From Anthopleura xanthogrammica (taxonomy: Eukaryota > Cnidaria > Anthozoa > Actiniaria > Actiniidae), in assembly GCA_964019055.1 (NCBI GenBank), contig OZ025208.1, forward strand, positions 16,850,457-16,914,456: 64,000 bases of DNA, read 5' to 3'. The notes below the pieces were generated by a model. That model was not told where the DNA came from. It did not search any database and saw only the letters and a program-made list of their open reading frames with translations. Each line of letters begins with the position of its first letter. Within the stretch, counting starts at the first letter, position 1. Below are positions 25,876 to 40,131 of the stretch, in pieces. Made by a program: the position numbers and the translations under genes.

Positions 25876-26506
25876 GTATATTGATTCAACGCATTAGTGA
25901 TTCGGGTTTGATCATACATTAAGCTATTTAGTCTGTGTGTTGAATGACGTCTGAGCTCGTGCTGAGCTCGATTGGTATATTTTAGTTTTTAAGATATTAA
26001 AGAGAATAAAGAAACGATATTTTAAAGATTGTTAAAGTGTCTGAGAACACCGGGTACATCAAGGGCTACAGGATAAATATCGTAAGCCTGAAAATATCCT
26101 GTTTTCAAAACATATCAGTGTCTCTAGTACTTTCGGTTGAGTAAATAGTTCCATACATCACATGATTGAAATATCCATGGCCGAGGGCTGTCTTAAAATA
26201 TATTGAAAAATATAATTGACTATAACTGGAATAACATCTCTGTGTAAATCTGTAGCGAGAGTATTATATTATAGAAACCAAAATATCTTATTAATTTGAA
26301 ATTCATTTTTTTTCATTTATTTATTTGATCGATGTTGATTTGGGAAGTGGTCGCCAGAGCTAGGCTATAAATAATTATGACCCACTCCACCCACTCTTAA
26401 CAATTGCCGACTACAAAATCGAGCGGTAGCCTGGGCACTAGTATAGACGCACGGGACTGGGTTAGTCATTTGGGTAGACAGAGACAGAGCATATACGAAT
26501 GTCAAC

Positions 26507-26677
26507 ATGGCATCAAGCAATTCTTTTCGAAATTCTGTGGTTATCAGTCTTGATGAAATTGATGTGCCTGGTGCAATATTACCTAGAAAAACACCCGAAG
26601 AAAGTAATATACCACAGTTAAAACGCTGGTTGGTCTGTAGGGGATGCTATACCTGTAACTCTCAACTCACATGTTGA
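26507..26677 (+). pseudogene. SAP-like N-terminal fragment of a transposon-type protein
   Basis: A 56-codon frame opening MASSNSFRNSVV and containing a Pro-x-Leu-Lys-Arg-Trp-Leu-x-Cys-Arg-Gly motif at about residues 38-48. That motif recalls the N-terminal SAP-like module of cnidarian transposon-associated proteins (from memory, unverified). The frame then becomes cysteine-rich and stops. I could not join it to a downstream exon. It is probably a truncated copy; a first exon of a spliced gene is possible. Confidence 0.4.
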
Positions 26678-29627
26678 GCTAAATGGAAGGAGGCATTTCA
26701 AAAACTCGAGAATCCAGAGAAAAGAACCCGTGGAAAGGGAGAGGAAAGCACAACGAACAAAGTCTATTCCGTCGTGTGGCGACGACCTCATGATCACGAC
26801 CCTGGCGTTAAGGACTCGCTGGCGAAAGACAATCCTTTCACCGATACGCGACCACCTGTGCCAGCCAAACTCTAATTGTAAAGAAACTCTAATCTCAAGT
26901 CAGTTCGAAGCAACTCAAGTAGCATGTATACTTTAGCATAAAAATGATCGAAAATACTAATTCCGACTTCTTCTTTACATTCAGCCTTCTCATTTGGTCC
27001 ACAGACACATACATAAATTAATTGTAGAATATTTTCAGTAAGCGTAATAAAACTATAACATTGTATTTACTGAAAAAAATCATAAATATTAATAATTTTC
27101 TATTCAGTCAAAATAGTTATCAACCGTTATTGATATAGATTGGTTCTCATTTTCTTGTATTTATTTGGGTTTAAAAAAGTGTTATATTTAAAGAGGATAA
27201 AGACGTATTAACCACGGTTAGATTAAGATGAGAATATTTGAATTTAAACTTTGATATCTCTTGTTAATATATATTTTTAATAATATTGCAGAGAGCGGAG
27301 GCAGCCGACAGATATCAAACTAGCGATGCCAAACATATTTCCCGGCGCGTTTCTTCTATATTGACCTATCACATTACGAGTCAATTTCTACTCATTTCGA
27401 CTACTGTGTACACTAGCCAGGAAAAGACAGCCTTGCTAAACAATGTTATCCGTCTATTCGACAGTTATAGCCTGTATCTTAGTCAACAAACTCGAAGCTA
27501 GAAGATGAAACTAATCGTAATTCCTGATAAGAATGGAATTATTACATCGAGTCTTTTGTAGAACAATTTTCGTCTACTGTACGCTGCATAAGAAAATATA
27601 TTTCCTTTCAGCGGAGGATTAAGATCAAAGGTTGTGACTTTAAGGTCTTTAAAAGCGTTTTAAATAAAATATCGAAAAATTGGATCGCTAAGTACCATTC
27701 AATCTATGCTGATACGTAATTACATAGATTGTCAAGCGATTGAAAGAACGATTGGAATTATACTCGAAAAATTATACTCGAAAATACTAGCACTGAGTTC
27801 GAAAGCCATGTTGGCTAGTTAAAGATTTTGAACACCAAATTGTGCAGTAGTAAGCTTTGCAAATGCCACCCGAGAATTTACTCGTCTTAGATAGATAATT
27901 CAAGTTCAAAATTACAAAATTTACGAAGAGTTATGCATAAGTAAACAAGTTTCTTACCTTCTTAGTAGAGATTTTAGTAACTTGTCATCCACTCCACGAA
28001 GTGCAACTGAATAAACAGTAATTTGGAAGCATATATATTCGCTTCTGATGATTTTGTGGTTACTTTAATAGCTGCAATTCAGAACTCTTTGGTGAAACAT
28101 AACGCCTAATTTACCTACTCGAAGAGACGCTGCAGCTAGAGTAGGTCGGCGAGTGTTAATTGCTACTTGGAAGCCTCGCAAATGAGAAATATTCTTCCAA
28201 TTCTATTGGGTGTTAGACTTCGTCATTATTCTGTTCTTCTAACTAGGCGACAACATTTTCAGCTAAGCATTCATGTATTTGCATGATAATAATTTATAGC
28301 AAGTATACTTATTGCAGAAACGTTTTCATATACAAATGAAAAACTACAAAATAACAAATAGGAATTAATTAGAAATATTTTTATATCTTTTAAAAAATGC
28401 TTATTATTATGAAATATATTTTTTTGTTATTTTTATATTTTTATATGACAACGTTCTTGCAATAAGGTGTGTATACGGAAAAAAAATTATCATGGCACTA
28501 ATTTTTCAATGCTAAAAAAAACTATTTATTGGTATGTCACCTCCTTCCATCTAGCCTCCCCAAAGGCCCTAGAAACTACTAATATAATATGAAGATATTT
28601 TTAAATAAAGATACCTAATTTTGCAAGAACGTATAAGAACGAAAAAAATAGGTATAGACTATATGTTTGAGATAATCTTGTTGGTATATACTAAAACAGT
28701 TATTCTCATCAATTTGGTGCGCTTTAGAATCAAAATAAAAAATATTTTTGTATACATTGAATATTACAAACTATTAATGTTGAATAGCATATTTTGTAAA
28801 TGAAGTTAAGTTATTTCTATCAGTGGATGGACAAATTCATCAGTACTCTATGAATGCCGTATATTTACTCGAACTCTTATTAAACTTTTCGCGTCTCATT
28901 CAAAAATTGGACGCCAGAAAGAAATATATATTTTTTAATTGAATGGTATATTTTCTATCTGAGCGAAAATTTTACAGTAACTTACAGGACTTTTTTGGGA
29001 CCGCGGCGCTTATTAAATTTTTGTCCAAAATGCGGCGCTTATTCGGGGAAATGTGATCCTTTTTCCCATTTTAGGCTAGGGCCCACATGCACTATCACTC
29101 GCACACAAAATAATACCACTACATTGAATACTACGCAGCCAAACCAATCTCAACTGTGCACATAAGCAAAAATTAATCTTAGGAAAATTATGTTTTCCAC
29201 AAAAACAAATATATGATGAGAAACATTGGCCACATAATCAAAAACAAGTGAAATCGGGTTCCCTCAAAATTCCTCATTATTTGTTACTACGACATATTTA
29301 AGGATCGACAAACATTTTGGGATACTTCTGTTTTATTTCATTGTGGACTGAAAGAATTGCATTCAGTAGCTGTAAAAAATATATTGTTTCCTTTACTCTT
29401 CTTTTAATAGGTACGTTAAAATTTTGGCAAGAATTTTAAGAGTGGCACTTGTGATATCGGCCTACAGGAGATGGTATCGATGATAAAGCGTTTGATACCC
29501 AATCACTGATGGAAAATTCTGTACTCACACATATTTGATTGACTCTTTTCTCCATTGAAACAAGTTTCCACTGAAGCCTACCATTGTATAGACCATTATA
29601 GTACCGACGACAAACTCGAATGATTCA

Positions 29628-29915
29628 GGGTTCGATCCGTGAGTTATAATTATATATACAAGGCCTAGGCGTTAGATCAGCCTAGAGGTTGTTTCAGGGT
29701 TTGATCTGTGAGCTAGCCGTGCCCTGACTTAGATCAGCCCAAAGGTCGTTTCAGGGTTCGATATGTGAGTTAGCCGTGCCCTGACTTAGATCAGCACAGA
29801 GGTTTTTCAGGTTCGATCTGTGAGTTAGCCATGCCTTGACTTAGATCAGCCCAGAGGTTGTTTCAGGGTTCGATCTGTCAGTTAGCCGTGCCCTGATTTA
29901 GATCAGCCCAGAGGG
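29628..29915. repeat. Inverted cluster of the same 57-bp minisatellite, about 5 copies
   Basis: Units read TCAGGGTTCGATCTGTGAGT then TAGCCGTGCCCTGACTTAG, the reverse complement of the unit at 8587-9475. The outer copies are diverged. Single degenerate relatives are visible near 13867 and 56680. Confidence 0.9.
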
Positions 29916-30214
29916 TGTCTTGCAGAGTATCGATATGGAAAAAAATTGAAGACAAGCATAAAACTCGATATTTTAAAGATCAAGTGTACTTGAGGAGATA
30001 AACAAACTTGTACCATAATAGCTTCGATGATAAGCCTTTATATCTTTATATTTACAATAACTGACGAATATACATTCCTGAGTACCAAAAGACTCAGGCT
30101 TAAGAAGTCAAAGAAATACAAGATAAGCATTTGACATTAAATTGTAGTATTACTGTTACTAATATCGGGATTATATATTGTAAGCTAGAATTGGCGCAAT
30201 ATTGATACATATAT

Positions 30215-30470
30215 ATCCATATATTTATTTCATTTCATTTCATTCTTTCATTCACTTTGTTTCATTTTAATTTAATTTCTTTCCTTTTTTATTATTTCTT
30301 TCTTTGCATTTTATGTCGTTTAATTTAATTCAATTTTTATTACATTTCATTTCATTTTATTTTGTTTCGTTTTCATTTCATTTCCTCCCTTTTGTATTAT
30401 TTCTTTCTTTATATATTTTTTCGTTTCATTTCATTTCATTTTCTCCTATTTTTTATTTCGATTTATCTCA
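30215..30470. repeat. (TTTCA)/(TTTC) low-complexity tract
   Basis: Diverged TTTCATTTCA-type repeats. No coding sequence recognised. Confidence 0.85.
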
Positions 30471-31391
30471 TATTGTTTCCTTTCACTGTTTGACATTTCA
30501 TGTCATTCAATATCCTTCCACTGACTTATCACTAAATCAATCACTACGATACAATTCTGTGAAAGAATTTAGGTTTCTAAAAATACATCTTTACATTGTC
30601 ATAGACTTCTGTATTTCTGACTCATGATTTTTTATCAACAAAACGTGATCAGATTTCTTGAAACTTGCTGGGGTTTTTTCACCTGATGTTTAATTAACAA
30701 AATATATTTTTCATAACCTTGACACAGTGTCCAGGAAAATTACATTACTTTTTTTGAATTGGTCGCCTTGTGGTCTACTTTAAGCAAAATTGCGCTCGAT
30801 ATTTAGTTTGTATTCCTATTATGGAGTCAAATTTCAAGAATGATTCTTTGAGAAGTGTTCATCAATTTGTATAATTGTGTCCAATTGAACGAGTTAAAAC
30901 CCACATATACTTAGCCCATTAGTGTCGTTTAATTAACCGACAGCACTTAAAGATACTTAAGATGGTCATTTAGCAAGCTTGTTTAAGGAAGAATGGACAA
31001 ACGTGCAGCGAAGTACAGGAAGACACGTAGAGCAATATCTCGAATGTCGCTTAATACGTCAATGATAAGGAGATCGGTTGGAAGATCTTACAATACTCAC
31101 CTTAGCGAAGACAGATGGCGAGCCTTTTTGGCTGTACTGATTGATAGCAGGGATTTATCGTCTACTGGCCACCTTAGAGTTCTGATATGATCATTTGGAG
31201 ATTTATATAGAAGGTTTATGAACGATAAAACAAAAATACTGGCTAGGTTTTTTTCGGTACGTGATACATTAACAAAACAATCTACCTGATAAAACGAAAG
31301 AAAAATATTCTCCTTCGTCGTTAGAAAAAATGGTCAAGTTTGAACAAAATAATGCATCAATCATAATTAGGTTACCAAATCGGTCAATGAA

Positions 31392-31459
31392 TTATTTCTT
31401 TCTTTCATTTTCCCTTTCTTTTCCCTTTCTTTCCTTCTTTCTTTCTTTCTTTTTCTGTT

Positions 31460-31507
<48 letters not shown>

Positions 31508-31539
31508 TTTCTGTTTCTTTCTTTCTTTCTTTCTTTCCT

Positions 31540-31575
<36 letters not shown>

Positions 31576-31685
31576 ACTTACTTTCTTTCTCTCGTTTTCT
31601 CTTTTGTTTTCTCTTTCTTTTTCTCTTTCTTTCTCTTTCTTTCTTTCTTTCTTTGCTTGTTTCTTTGGTTGTTTGTTTGTTTCCT
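31392..31685. repeat. (TTTC)n microsatellite with TTTCTGTTTC interruptions
   Basis: A long TTTC array with several interruptions, ending in TTTG. It lies between the last low-complexity block and the 3' end of gene A. Confidence 0.95.
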
Positions 31686-32291
31686 TATCTTTGAGGTCAA
31701 TAAGCGGTTGGACCACGACGACAGAATACATTGTGAAGTAGAAACATCTCGTGCTTTTTAAAGAACCTTACATTTCGGGCACGCCAACGTATAACAGACC
31801 AGTATCTTTTAAAAATCCGCATAATCCTACACTTTTTTGGATCAATAAATTACTAAGTTTTATCTTTTCTATTGGTTTGTCACAGAGATATCACAGAGTA
31901 GCCGTAAAATATGCGATTTTTTAAGCGAATAAAACCATTTAATAGAAAGTAGCGTCTCCACTCAGTGTCTCGATGTCTCAATTCTTTACAACATTTTTCG
32001 CTTGAATTAGAATCATCACACATCGGAAATTTATACAGATTCTGGTATAAATGACAAAATGAGTCGGCAATTTCGTATATAAAAGTACCGTAGTGGAATC
32101 GTATCTCGTACAAGCAATCGTATAGTTCAAGCAAAATCAATGGGAGGCCATTTGAATGTTACGGCATGTTGTACCGTGTACGTGTTGTAAGTCAGTTACC
32201 TTATTTTTCCCACTCCGAACCATTCTTGTGGGAAGCCATTTCAATGTTACGGCCCACTCAATACTAGTCCTATTGATTAAATCTTTATAGA

Positions 32292-32297
32292 TTTATT
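32292..32297 (-). promoter_or_regulatory. Candidate polyadenylation signal of gene A
   Basis: AATAAA on the minus strand, about 135 bases downstream of the gene A stop codon. Position and motif fit a poly(A) signal, but the sequence is AT-rich and the motif can occur by chance. Confidence 0.4.
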
Positions 32298-32430
32298 ACT
32301 TGGCAAATGACTTGTGCTGTTACGCAATTTGATTGGTTATATACATGCCGGCATCTCCAAACCGTGTTCGTGCCGTGGGCCGCGGCTTTTCTCAGTTTTA
32401 CAAAGTTAACTTAGTTCCACATTCACTTCT

Positions 32431-35153
32431 TTAATTTGGTATATGGTCGGGTGGCAAGGCTTTGTTCTTTAAGTTCTTGACGTCATGCGGATCGATGTCG
32501 TCACAAAACATATTCGAAACACTCGCAATGGCAAGAGGGATTGGCTCGTTTCTTTTTTCCGTTTTAGAGATATGATTTGGATAAATCTGTTTCTTGAATG
32601 CTGATCTGATCTGCAAATGAATGCTATGTGTAAAAACTTAAAAGTTTTAATATAATCCTTCTTTCTTACCTTGAGTATAATTTTTTCTCTTTTCCCTTTC
32701 AGACCACATGTCGTTTTCTTGATAAAAAGATTGTTGGTTTGAGTTGTACCCGATTAATATTCATGTATCTTCTTATGCGCAACCGTTAAGCAAAGAAATA
32801 ATACTCTAGGGAATGACACGTGGTCTGAAATAGGAAAACGTTACGCCCAAGGTAAGAATGAAGGAATAACACGTGGTCTGTAAATTCATTTCAGGACATG
32901 AGCAATGTTTACAAAAAAAAACATACTCAAGGCTTGGAAAATATTTACCTCTCGGTTTCCAACGCAATGGAACAAAAAGATGAAAAAACCCTGCAAGAAA
33001 AACAAATCCATTGAACCAGAAATTAAAAATAGAAATGAATTACTGTTAACTAAGTTTTGACATCGGCAAGGCATCCATGCAGTGATTAGCTCTTCATTCA
33101 ACTCAAATATAGGAAGATTGATTCTGGTGGATAGCAAAAATTAAACTTGAGAAATTGCAAAAATTCTAGAAGCACAGGAGAAAGCCATTCATAAGCTAGA
33201 TATAAGCATACAGGATATAACTAAGTGCACGCGCACTATGACAAGGTAGTGTTTTGGAAATATAAATGAGTAAAGTAAAGTAAAGTTCCTATATTTAACG
33301 TCGGTAGTTCCTTCAGTTGAAATTCAACTGCTATAAATGGAAGCCGACGGTGTGCAACTTTACCCCCTCTCTCCATCAGTGGTCTGTTTTAAGAGTATTC
33401 AAAGCTGAAGCTACACGGATTAGAAAGAAGTCGAAACGTGGAGATCCTGAGGTTCGAACCGTATACCTCTCTCTTTGAAGGCCGTGCACTAACTAACTCC
33501 TAAATGAGTAGGAATTGCCAATTTGAATGATCATGTAAGACTCTTTGCAGATATTTGTACATCAAAGGAAGAACCTACTACTCACATCTTGTAATGCTTC
33601 AAGTGTTGGCGCGGCCATGAGGTTTGGACCCACGACCTCCCGCACAACAGACTGATGTTAAGTTTTCTACATAATTACAGTCAAAACGGCTCAAACATAC
33701 CCCCTAGAATCTGTTAATGAGTTTATTATTCGAATATTGAGTTCATTGTTCACTTTGACTTCAAACTTGAAAATGAATTATCTACCTGGGTTTTGATTTG
33801 ATTCGTCAACAATTGCCATGCAAAGGTAGAAAAACTCCCCAGAAAGGCCATCACTTAGAATTTTAGCTGTGAAATGAATGTGAAGTTTCGAGTTTGGATT
33901 TTTTAATGAAAACTCAGAGAGAATATTCAAGTCAATATTCGAATAATAAAATCATTAATGGAGCCTAGGGGGTACGCTTGAGCCGTTTTGACTGTAATCT
34001 AACCATTAAAATTACTTATAAAAAATAAGTGCCTTTCAAAGGGGTTCTCAACTTATTGATTTGACAAACCCAATGGTCTACATTACCTGAGTTGAGTTAA
34101 GAATAGTGAAAATGTAAATGAGAATAATGTCGGGATGAAACATGATGAAGCAACCAGTGAACCACGTGATCCCAAGCAGAGGAAACAACAGAAAACAAGC
34201 TTTCAGGTTTCTCCTACAAAATTGGAATGCAGTTTGGAGTGCAGCTCATTTTGGAGGACAAAACAATAGGTTTCCAATTCTCAGGAGATTGAAATTATTT
34301 TGCCTTGTCATACAAATTGAGCTACTTTGATGTCAAGTGCAAGGGATTTATAAGGCAAATTTCAGATCGAGCAGCTCAGGAATTTAGCTTGTTGGGTTTT
34401 GGTGATGAAGGAAAACCGGAAAACACTGGTAAAACCCTCGAACCAAGGGAGAGACCCAACAAACTCTGGTTACAAGAAAATCGAACCCGAGACCCAATGT
34501 TTTGCATTAGTTGCGAAAGCGCAAAAAAGCAGTTGACGGGTTTGACATTACTGACAATTGACATGTATGTTTTGACACATTTGCTCACGTATTGCATCCG
34601 GTAGGCGACATGGTTTGTCACTTTTTTGTTGCCAAACTGTTTCGTGCTTATAAAGAATATGAAATATAGGCACGATCAGATTATCTAGTAACATTATATT
34701 TGATTATTTACCTGACAACTGACACTCGCTGCTGTTTGGGTTGTCTTATTTCCATTTTTGATATTTCTTTCATGACACGAAGGAAGAAAACCAAATTTGC
34801 CTATCAAAAATAATAGAAATATTACAATAATATTTACAATGGATCATAAATGATCGTACCGTGTACGTGCTATAATAAGATCGTTCATTTACAGTCGGGT
34901 TGATAAAGGCAAGCAATACTCACAAGTAGAATTAACGATACAGGGACAGCAAACACCCAAGCAAGATATAAATAATGCGAAACCCAACATCTGTGAAAAA
35001 GATGGAAAAGACAACTGGATAAACTGGATAACTGGACAGAAAAATAGATATCAGAGTTACACTCCATGCCATTGTCTTAAAAAATGCTTTATAATAAGTT
35101 GTGGCATATTGGTCAGTTTCTATACATTTACGTACTGTATTGTTGATCCCCTC

Positions 35154-35184
<31 letters not shown>

Positions 35185-37430
35185 AATGCACTTTATGACT
35201 TATATTGAATCCAAGTTATTTGTATGAAGACCTGATTGATAAGACTTTGACTGCCGAAGGGCTAATGCAAATGCAGATATCTGTACTGTTTAGCAATCTG
35301 GAACATGTCTTCGTGAACTTACATTTCTTCTTGAACAAATCCAAGGATGCCTTTTGGCCCAAACGATGAAATGATGAGTGATATACACACCACGAGTACT
35401 GGAAAACCTAAGAGAAATTGAAGGGATATTTCGCATTAGTTCTTATTAAGGAATAATTCAGGAGTTTTCCAACCAACTGTTTTGAACATTATCTTAACGT
35501 CCAGATGTTCCTACACCACAGTTCGTTCAATAATAACATTCTGTAGCTGGATATTCCAAAAATCAACTACCCTCCCTTCCCCTCTGCCTTATTCATTTCT
35601 TCATTCATTGCTTCGTTCCTTTCTACCTTCCTTCTTCATTTTCTTCCTAGCTTTCCACCTTCCTTCAGTCCTTCCATCCATTCATCCATCCATCCATCCA
35701 TTCATCCACTTATCCATTTATCCCTCCATCCTTCCTTCCTTCCATCCTTCCATCCTTCCTTCCTTCCTTCTTTCCTTCCTTTCTCCATTCTTACCCCAAG
35801 CAAATAAATAACAGCCCTTGATAGTCATTTCAGCGTTATAGACTCTGACTATTCGATAGTACAGCTGAATCCCTTCCACTAGCATCCAACAAAGAGACGC
35901 AAGAAAAAACAACTGCAGGAGTGCACCAATCATCACACATATAGCCTAAATCAACAACAGAAAATTAGTAATATGCCTTTTCCAACCCATAAAATACTAC
36001 TGTGTTTTTAGCAACTCATTTACTTAGGGTAGCCTCATTTTAGGGTCCAAACTTGCACAAATACCAACGGTAAAGTAAAGAATGCATAACTTCAACAATA
36101 CAATGCAAACACTTTGAAATTCTATGCACTTTAATCCTCAGAAACAGAGATTCGAAACTGAAGTATATACCACACCTCAGTTATTTAAAAAATGTAAACT
36201 GCAAATTTCAGACTGCATGGTGCCCGTATTGTTGCTCCGCGAATTATCAATCTTGTAAATGGCGAAGAGTGGGGAGAATAGAATATGTTTTGCGCGCAAA
36301 GTGGTAATTCTCTTACATTTATTTATATTTCTGTCCTCAAGGGAAGTGCCTAGCATGGGACTTAAAGTCCCGTTCGCGCTTTTCCTATTAGGTAGTTTTA
36401 TTTATTTACTTTTCCTTTAAACTATTTTCATTTATTATATTAACAGCTATTGCCCAATAAAGCTGTAAAATACGTAATGACGCAGTGTTATATACCCGGC
36501 AAGTTGCACGACGGGATTACCTACCGCGCCTTAAAATTACTCATAGACTGAGCGGAGTGAGTAAGTAAAATCCTATGTTGTTTGCATCTTTTCCCAAATC
36601 AATGAAACAACAAAAATATTTTCCTTCCAGGTTGTTCGATAAAGCTAGCAAAACAATGAAGACTTACTGGGGAGTCTGTGGCACGGATGCCTGTTACAAA
36701 CAAAAAGTGGGCCATCCATAGAGAAGCTACGAGATTGAGTCGTATTTGAGACTGGTGTGACTCACGATCCCTGTAAACAACAACAGCATGGTCAACACGT
36801 AATGGAAACGAAATGTGCCGGAGGAAATAGGGAAAGGTAATAAATGTGGCTATAACTATTACAGCTCAATATGCTTTTAAAAGGTTTCCAATCCATAAAA
36901 TTGTGGTCCATGGCCCAAATATTACGTTTTATTGATTCCTGAAGCAATCTAATCTAAATCACACAGCTTATGCCATGGAAAAAGAATCTTATTCTCAAGT
37001 TGGTGATATATAGTGTGAAATGGAAAAGACGGATACGCCCGAGATGAAATATTCTGATCCTTTTTGTCAAATGAGTGACGATATATCTATATATATGTTT
37101 GGTTTATTATCTAACGTCAGAATCACGTTGTACTCACGTGAGCGTCATGTAAGCGATGAAGGTAATAGTTGATCCAAACAGCGACAAACCAAGTCCCACG
37201 ATTGTCAGTAAGCTAAGAATGTCATGGTCATAAGAAGAAATCTTAAAAAAGAACACATCATGTTATTGTGAGCCAGATCATGAAAACGTTTTTCATAAAA
37301 AAAGTACTGGAACAAATATTTGTACCATCAGCAAATAACAAAACAATATGGCCCATCACGAAAATATGCATCATTATCGTTATTATCGTCATGCATCATG
37401 AAATCGTCAAACCAAATGCATCACCACCAC

Positions 37431-37478
<48 letters not shown>

Positions 37479-37545
37479 TATCATCATCATCATCATTATC
37501 ATCATCATTATCATCATCATCATCATCATCATCATCATTATCATT

Positions 37546-37577
<32 letters not shown>

Positions 37578-38337
37578 TATCATCAACATCATCATTATCA
37601 TCAACATCATCATCATCATCAACATCATCATCATCATCATCAACATCATCATCATCATCAACATCATCATCATCATCATCAACATCATCAACATCATCAA
37701 CATCATCATCATCATCAACATCAACATCAACATCATCATCATCATCATCATCACACCATTAATGCATCGTCATCGTCATCATTACCAACAACGTAACCAT
37801 CATTATCATTATCATCATCTCATTCTCTTCGTCACTATTATAACCACCACAATCATCATTTTTATCACAAGACATTGTATTTTTAGCCCAAAAAAACTAA
37901 CAATCAATATTAATATTCAAGCTCGGCTGAATAGAATGAATATATTGGTTGAAAAAGCATTATAGATATATACATACATAAAGTCACCAACCTACAAGAC
38001 AACGCTAGATTTAATATATATTAATACCGTTTTTGAAACATATAACAACCTCAAAAATGTTTTTTTCTGAATTACCCATAGGCTTTAAGGGACACGAGAT
38101 CTTGCATGACTTCTATCGTACCTTAATCTTTCCATTCGTTTGCATTAATACGGCAAAACTGGTGAGATGATTGCAGCTGCACACGGTATGGTGGTCATCA
38201 CTTGAATGTAGTAGAGTGCACCCCTCATCTGACCATTCTCCGTCTTTTTGACCACTATCCCTATTATGACCAATTATAATTTTTAATTATAATTTATATT
38301 AGTGTTATGCCAAACGAAAAAAAAGGCTTCGTGCTTC

Positions 38338-38400
<63 letters not shown>

Positions 38401-39258
38401 GTAATAATAATAAGACTTTATTTTCGGAGGGTAAGGCACTAAACAGTTACAATAACTGATAAACTTGTGGCCCTTCATTGGATAATAAAGAATTATTTTG
38501 AGGCCCATTTGTAGTGAATTTGTTATATCAGTACCCGCTTGCACTTAATCCAAACCAGGGGATCAAAACAATGAAACACTGAGATCAAGGCCGGCACAAC
38601 AATTCAATCCTAAAGACAAACAAAGTTATTTTGTTTTGAACCAGAGATTGAGAATTAGTGCAAGCCAAGGGGTTTTACTTTACCGTGGTGGAAACAACCA
38701 GAATACACATTTTCTTGAGTCAACAAGAGTTCCTGGTCCTTGAACTCCCTGAAAATATTGCCAAATGCAGAAACACATTATTCACAATGGTATATTTGTT
38801 TATTTGTCTATGAAAACGAACGCATCTTTTAGCATACCTTTAAATTCTTGAAAGAAATAGTAACATTCCTTTTGAGAGTTGTTCGATTTGATGGGTGGAC
38901 TTGTAGAATAGAAGTTATTTTGCTTTCAATCCTAAGTCTCCTGTTGATTAAGGTGCAACAAGTGCGTCGATCAGTGTGCGGTGTATCTAATATGCATATT
39001 TTAAAGATGTTCTTACCCTGCATTTCCTCCGAATAAACTTGGGAGAATAAGATGCAAGTCATCGTATAGTACTTGAACTAAAATTGTGCCTAGGGCAAAC
39101 GAAAAGGGTACTGAGTTGAAAGGAGCTCACAGTTTAGGAGTATCTTTTAATTTGCTTTTGACATTAATACTTCTTGCTTCCGTCCTAAAGCTTCTGCTGC
39201 TGTTGTTTGCTGTTGTGGTTGTTGTTGATGCTGCTGTTGTTGCTGCTGCTGTTGTTGC

Positions 39259-39311
<53 letters not shown>

Positions 39312-39900
39312 TTGTTGTTGCTGCTGCTGTTGTTATTGCTGCTGCTGTTGTTGTTGTTGCTGCTGTTGTTGCTGCTGCTGTTGCTGTTGTTGTTGTTGTT
39401 GTTGTTGCTGCTGCTGCTGTTGTTATTGTTGCTTCTGTTGTTGTTGCTGTTGTTGCTGCTGCTGCTGTTGTTATTGCTGCTGCTGCTGTTGTTGCTGCTG
39501 TTATTGTTGTTGCTGCTGTTATTGTTGTTGATGCTGTTATTGTTGCTGTTGCTGTTGTTGAGTTAATCTAGATCATGCCGCTACTAAGTTTATTAATTAT
39601 TGCTAATAGTGTCGAAGATGCTGTTACTACTAATGACAATAGTAAGAGTAACTCAAGAGTAACTCACCGTTTTCCAAATTATCTTGTGGAAAATATACCA
39701 AGACATCATTATTTGGAGAATATAATTTAATATCGTCGGAGGGTTCATAGATCCTCAAAATCTGCACAGCTGATTTAAAAAAAAATGAAAAAACATGTAC
39801 AATATACAGATGAATAATTACCTAATTCCAGGATGCATGTCACGTCATTACAGCCATGTTGGATAACATAAACAGAATACTTGTTTTGGGCTTGGTTTCT

Positions 39901-39963
<63 letters not shown>

Positions 39964-40066
39964 ACCAACATGGCGGCCATATCTTTTTTCGATCATATTA
40001 TTCCCATGCGATGGAAGGGATGCACGACGTCTATTATATTAACTTTAGTGTCTTTTTAAGACAACT

Positions 40067-40131
<65 letters not shown>

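Larger units (their letters stand above)
18241..26506. other. AT-rich stretch, repeats listed separately
   Basis: Apart from the tandem duplication, T/C tract, GA repeat and possible MITE listed, no gene, RNA or mobile element was recognised on either strand. Confidence 0.5.
26678..32291. other. AT-rich stretch between the SAP-like fragment and gene A
   Basis: Includes a frame at 27286-27501 preceded by an acceptor-like TTGCAG but without recognisable features, and GCGGCGCTTATT repeats at about 29000-29045. Neither GCCATTT...AATGTTACGGC copy near 32140 and 32235 belongs to gene A. Confidence 0.45.

Noticed and set aside
34305..34604. 99-codon frame in intron 16 of gene A
   Set aside because: Runs across the dispersed AAACCCTCGAA repeat and lies between well-supported exons.
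37268..37796. Poly-Ser, poly-His and poly-Met frames
   Set aside because: Translations of the ATC microsatellite in intron 10 of gene A.
38829..39062. Single 77-codon minus-strand ORF
   Set aside because: It fuses two true exons (39077-39017 and 38940-38838) through the intron; the spliced version keeps the GAIN alignment with gene B.
39086..39571. Poly-Leu and Ala/Val-rich frames
   Set aside because: Translations of the GTT/GCT microsatellite in intron 6 of gene A.
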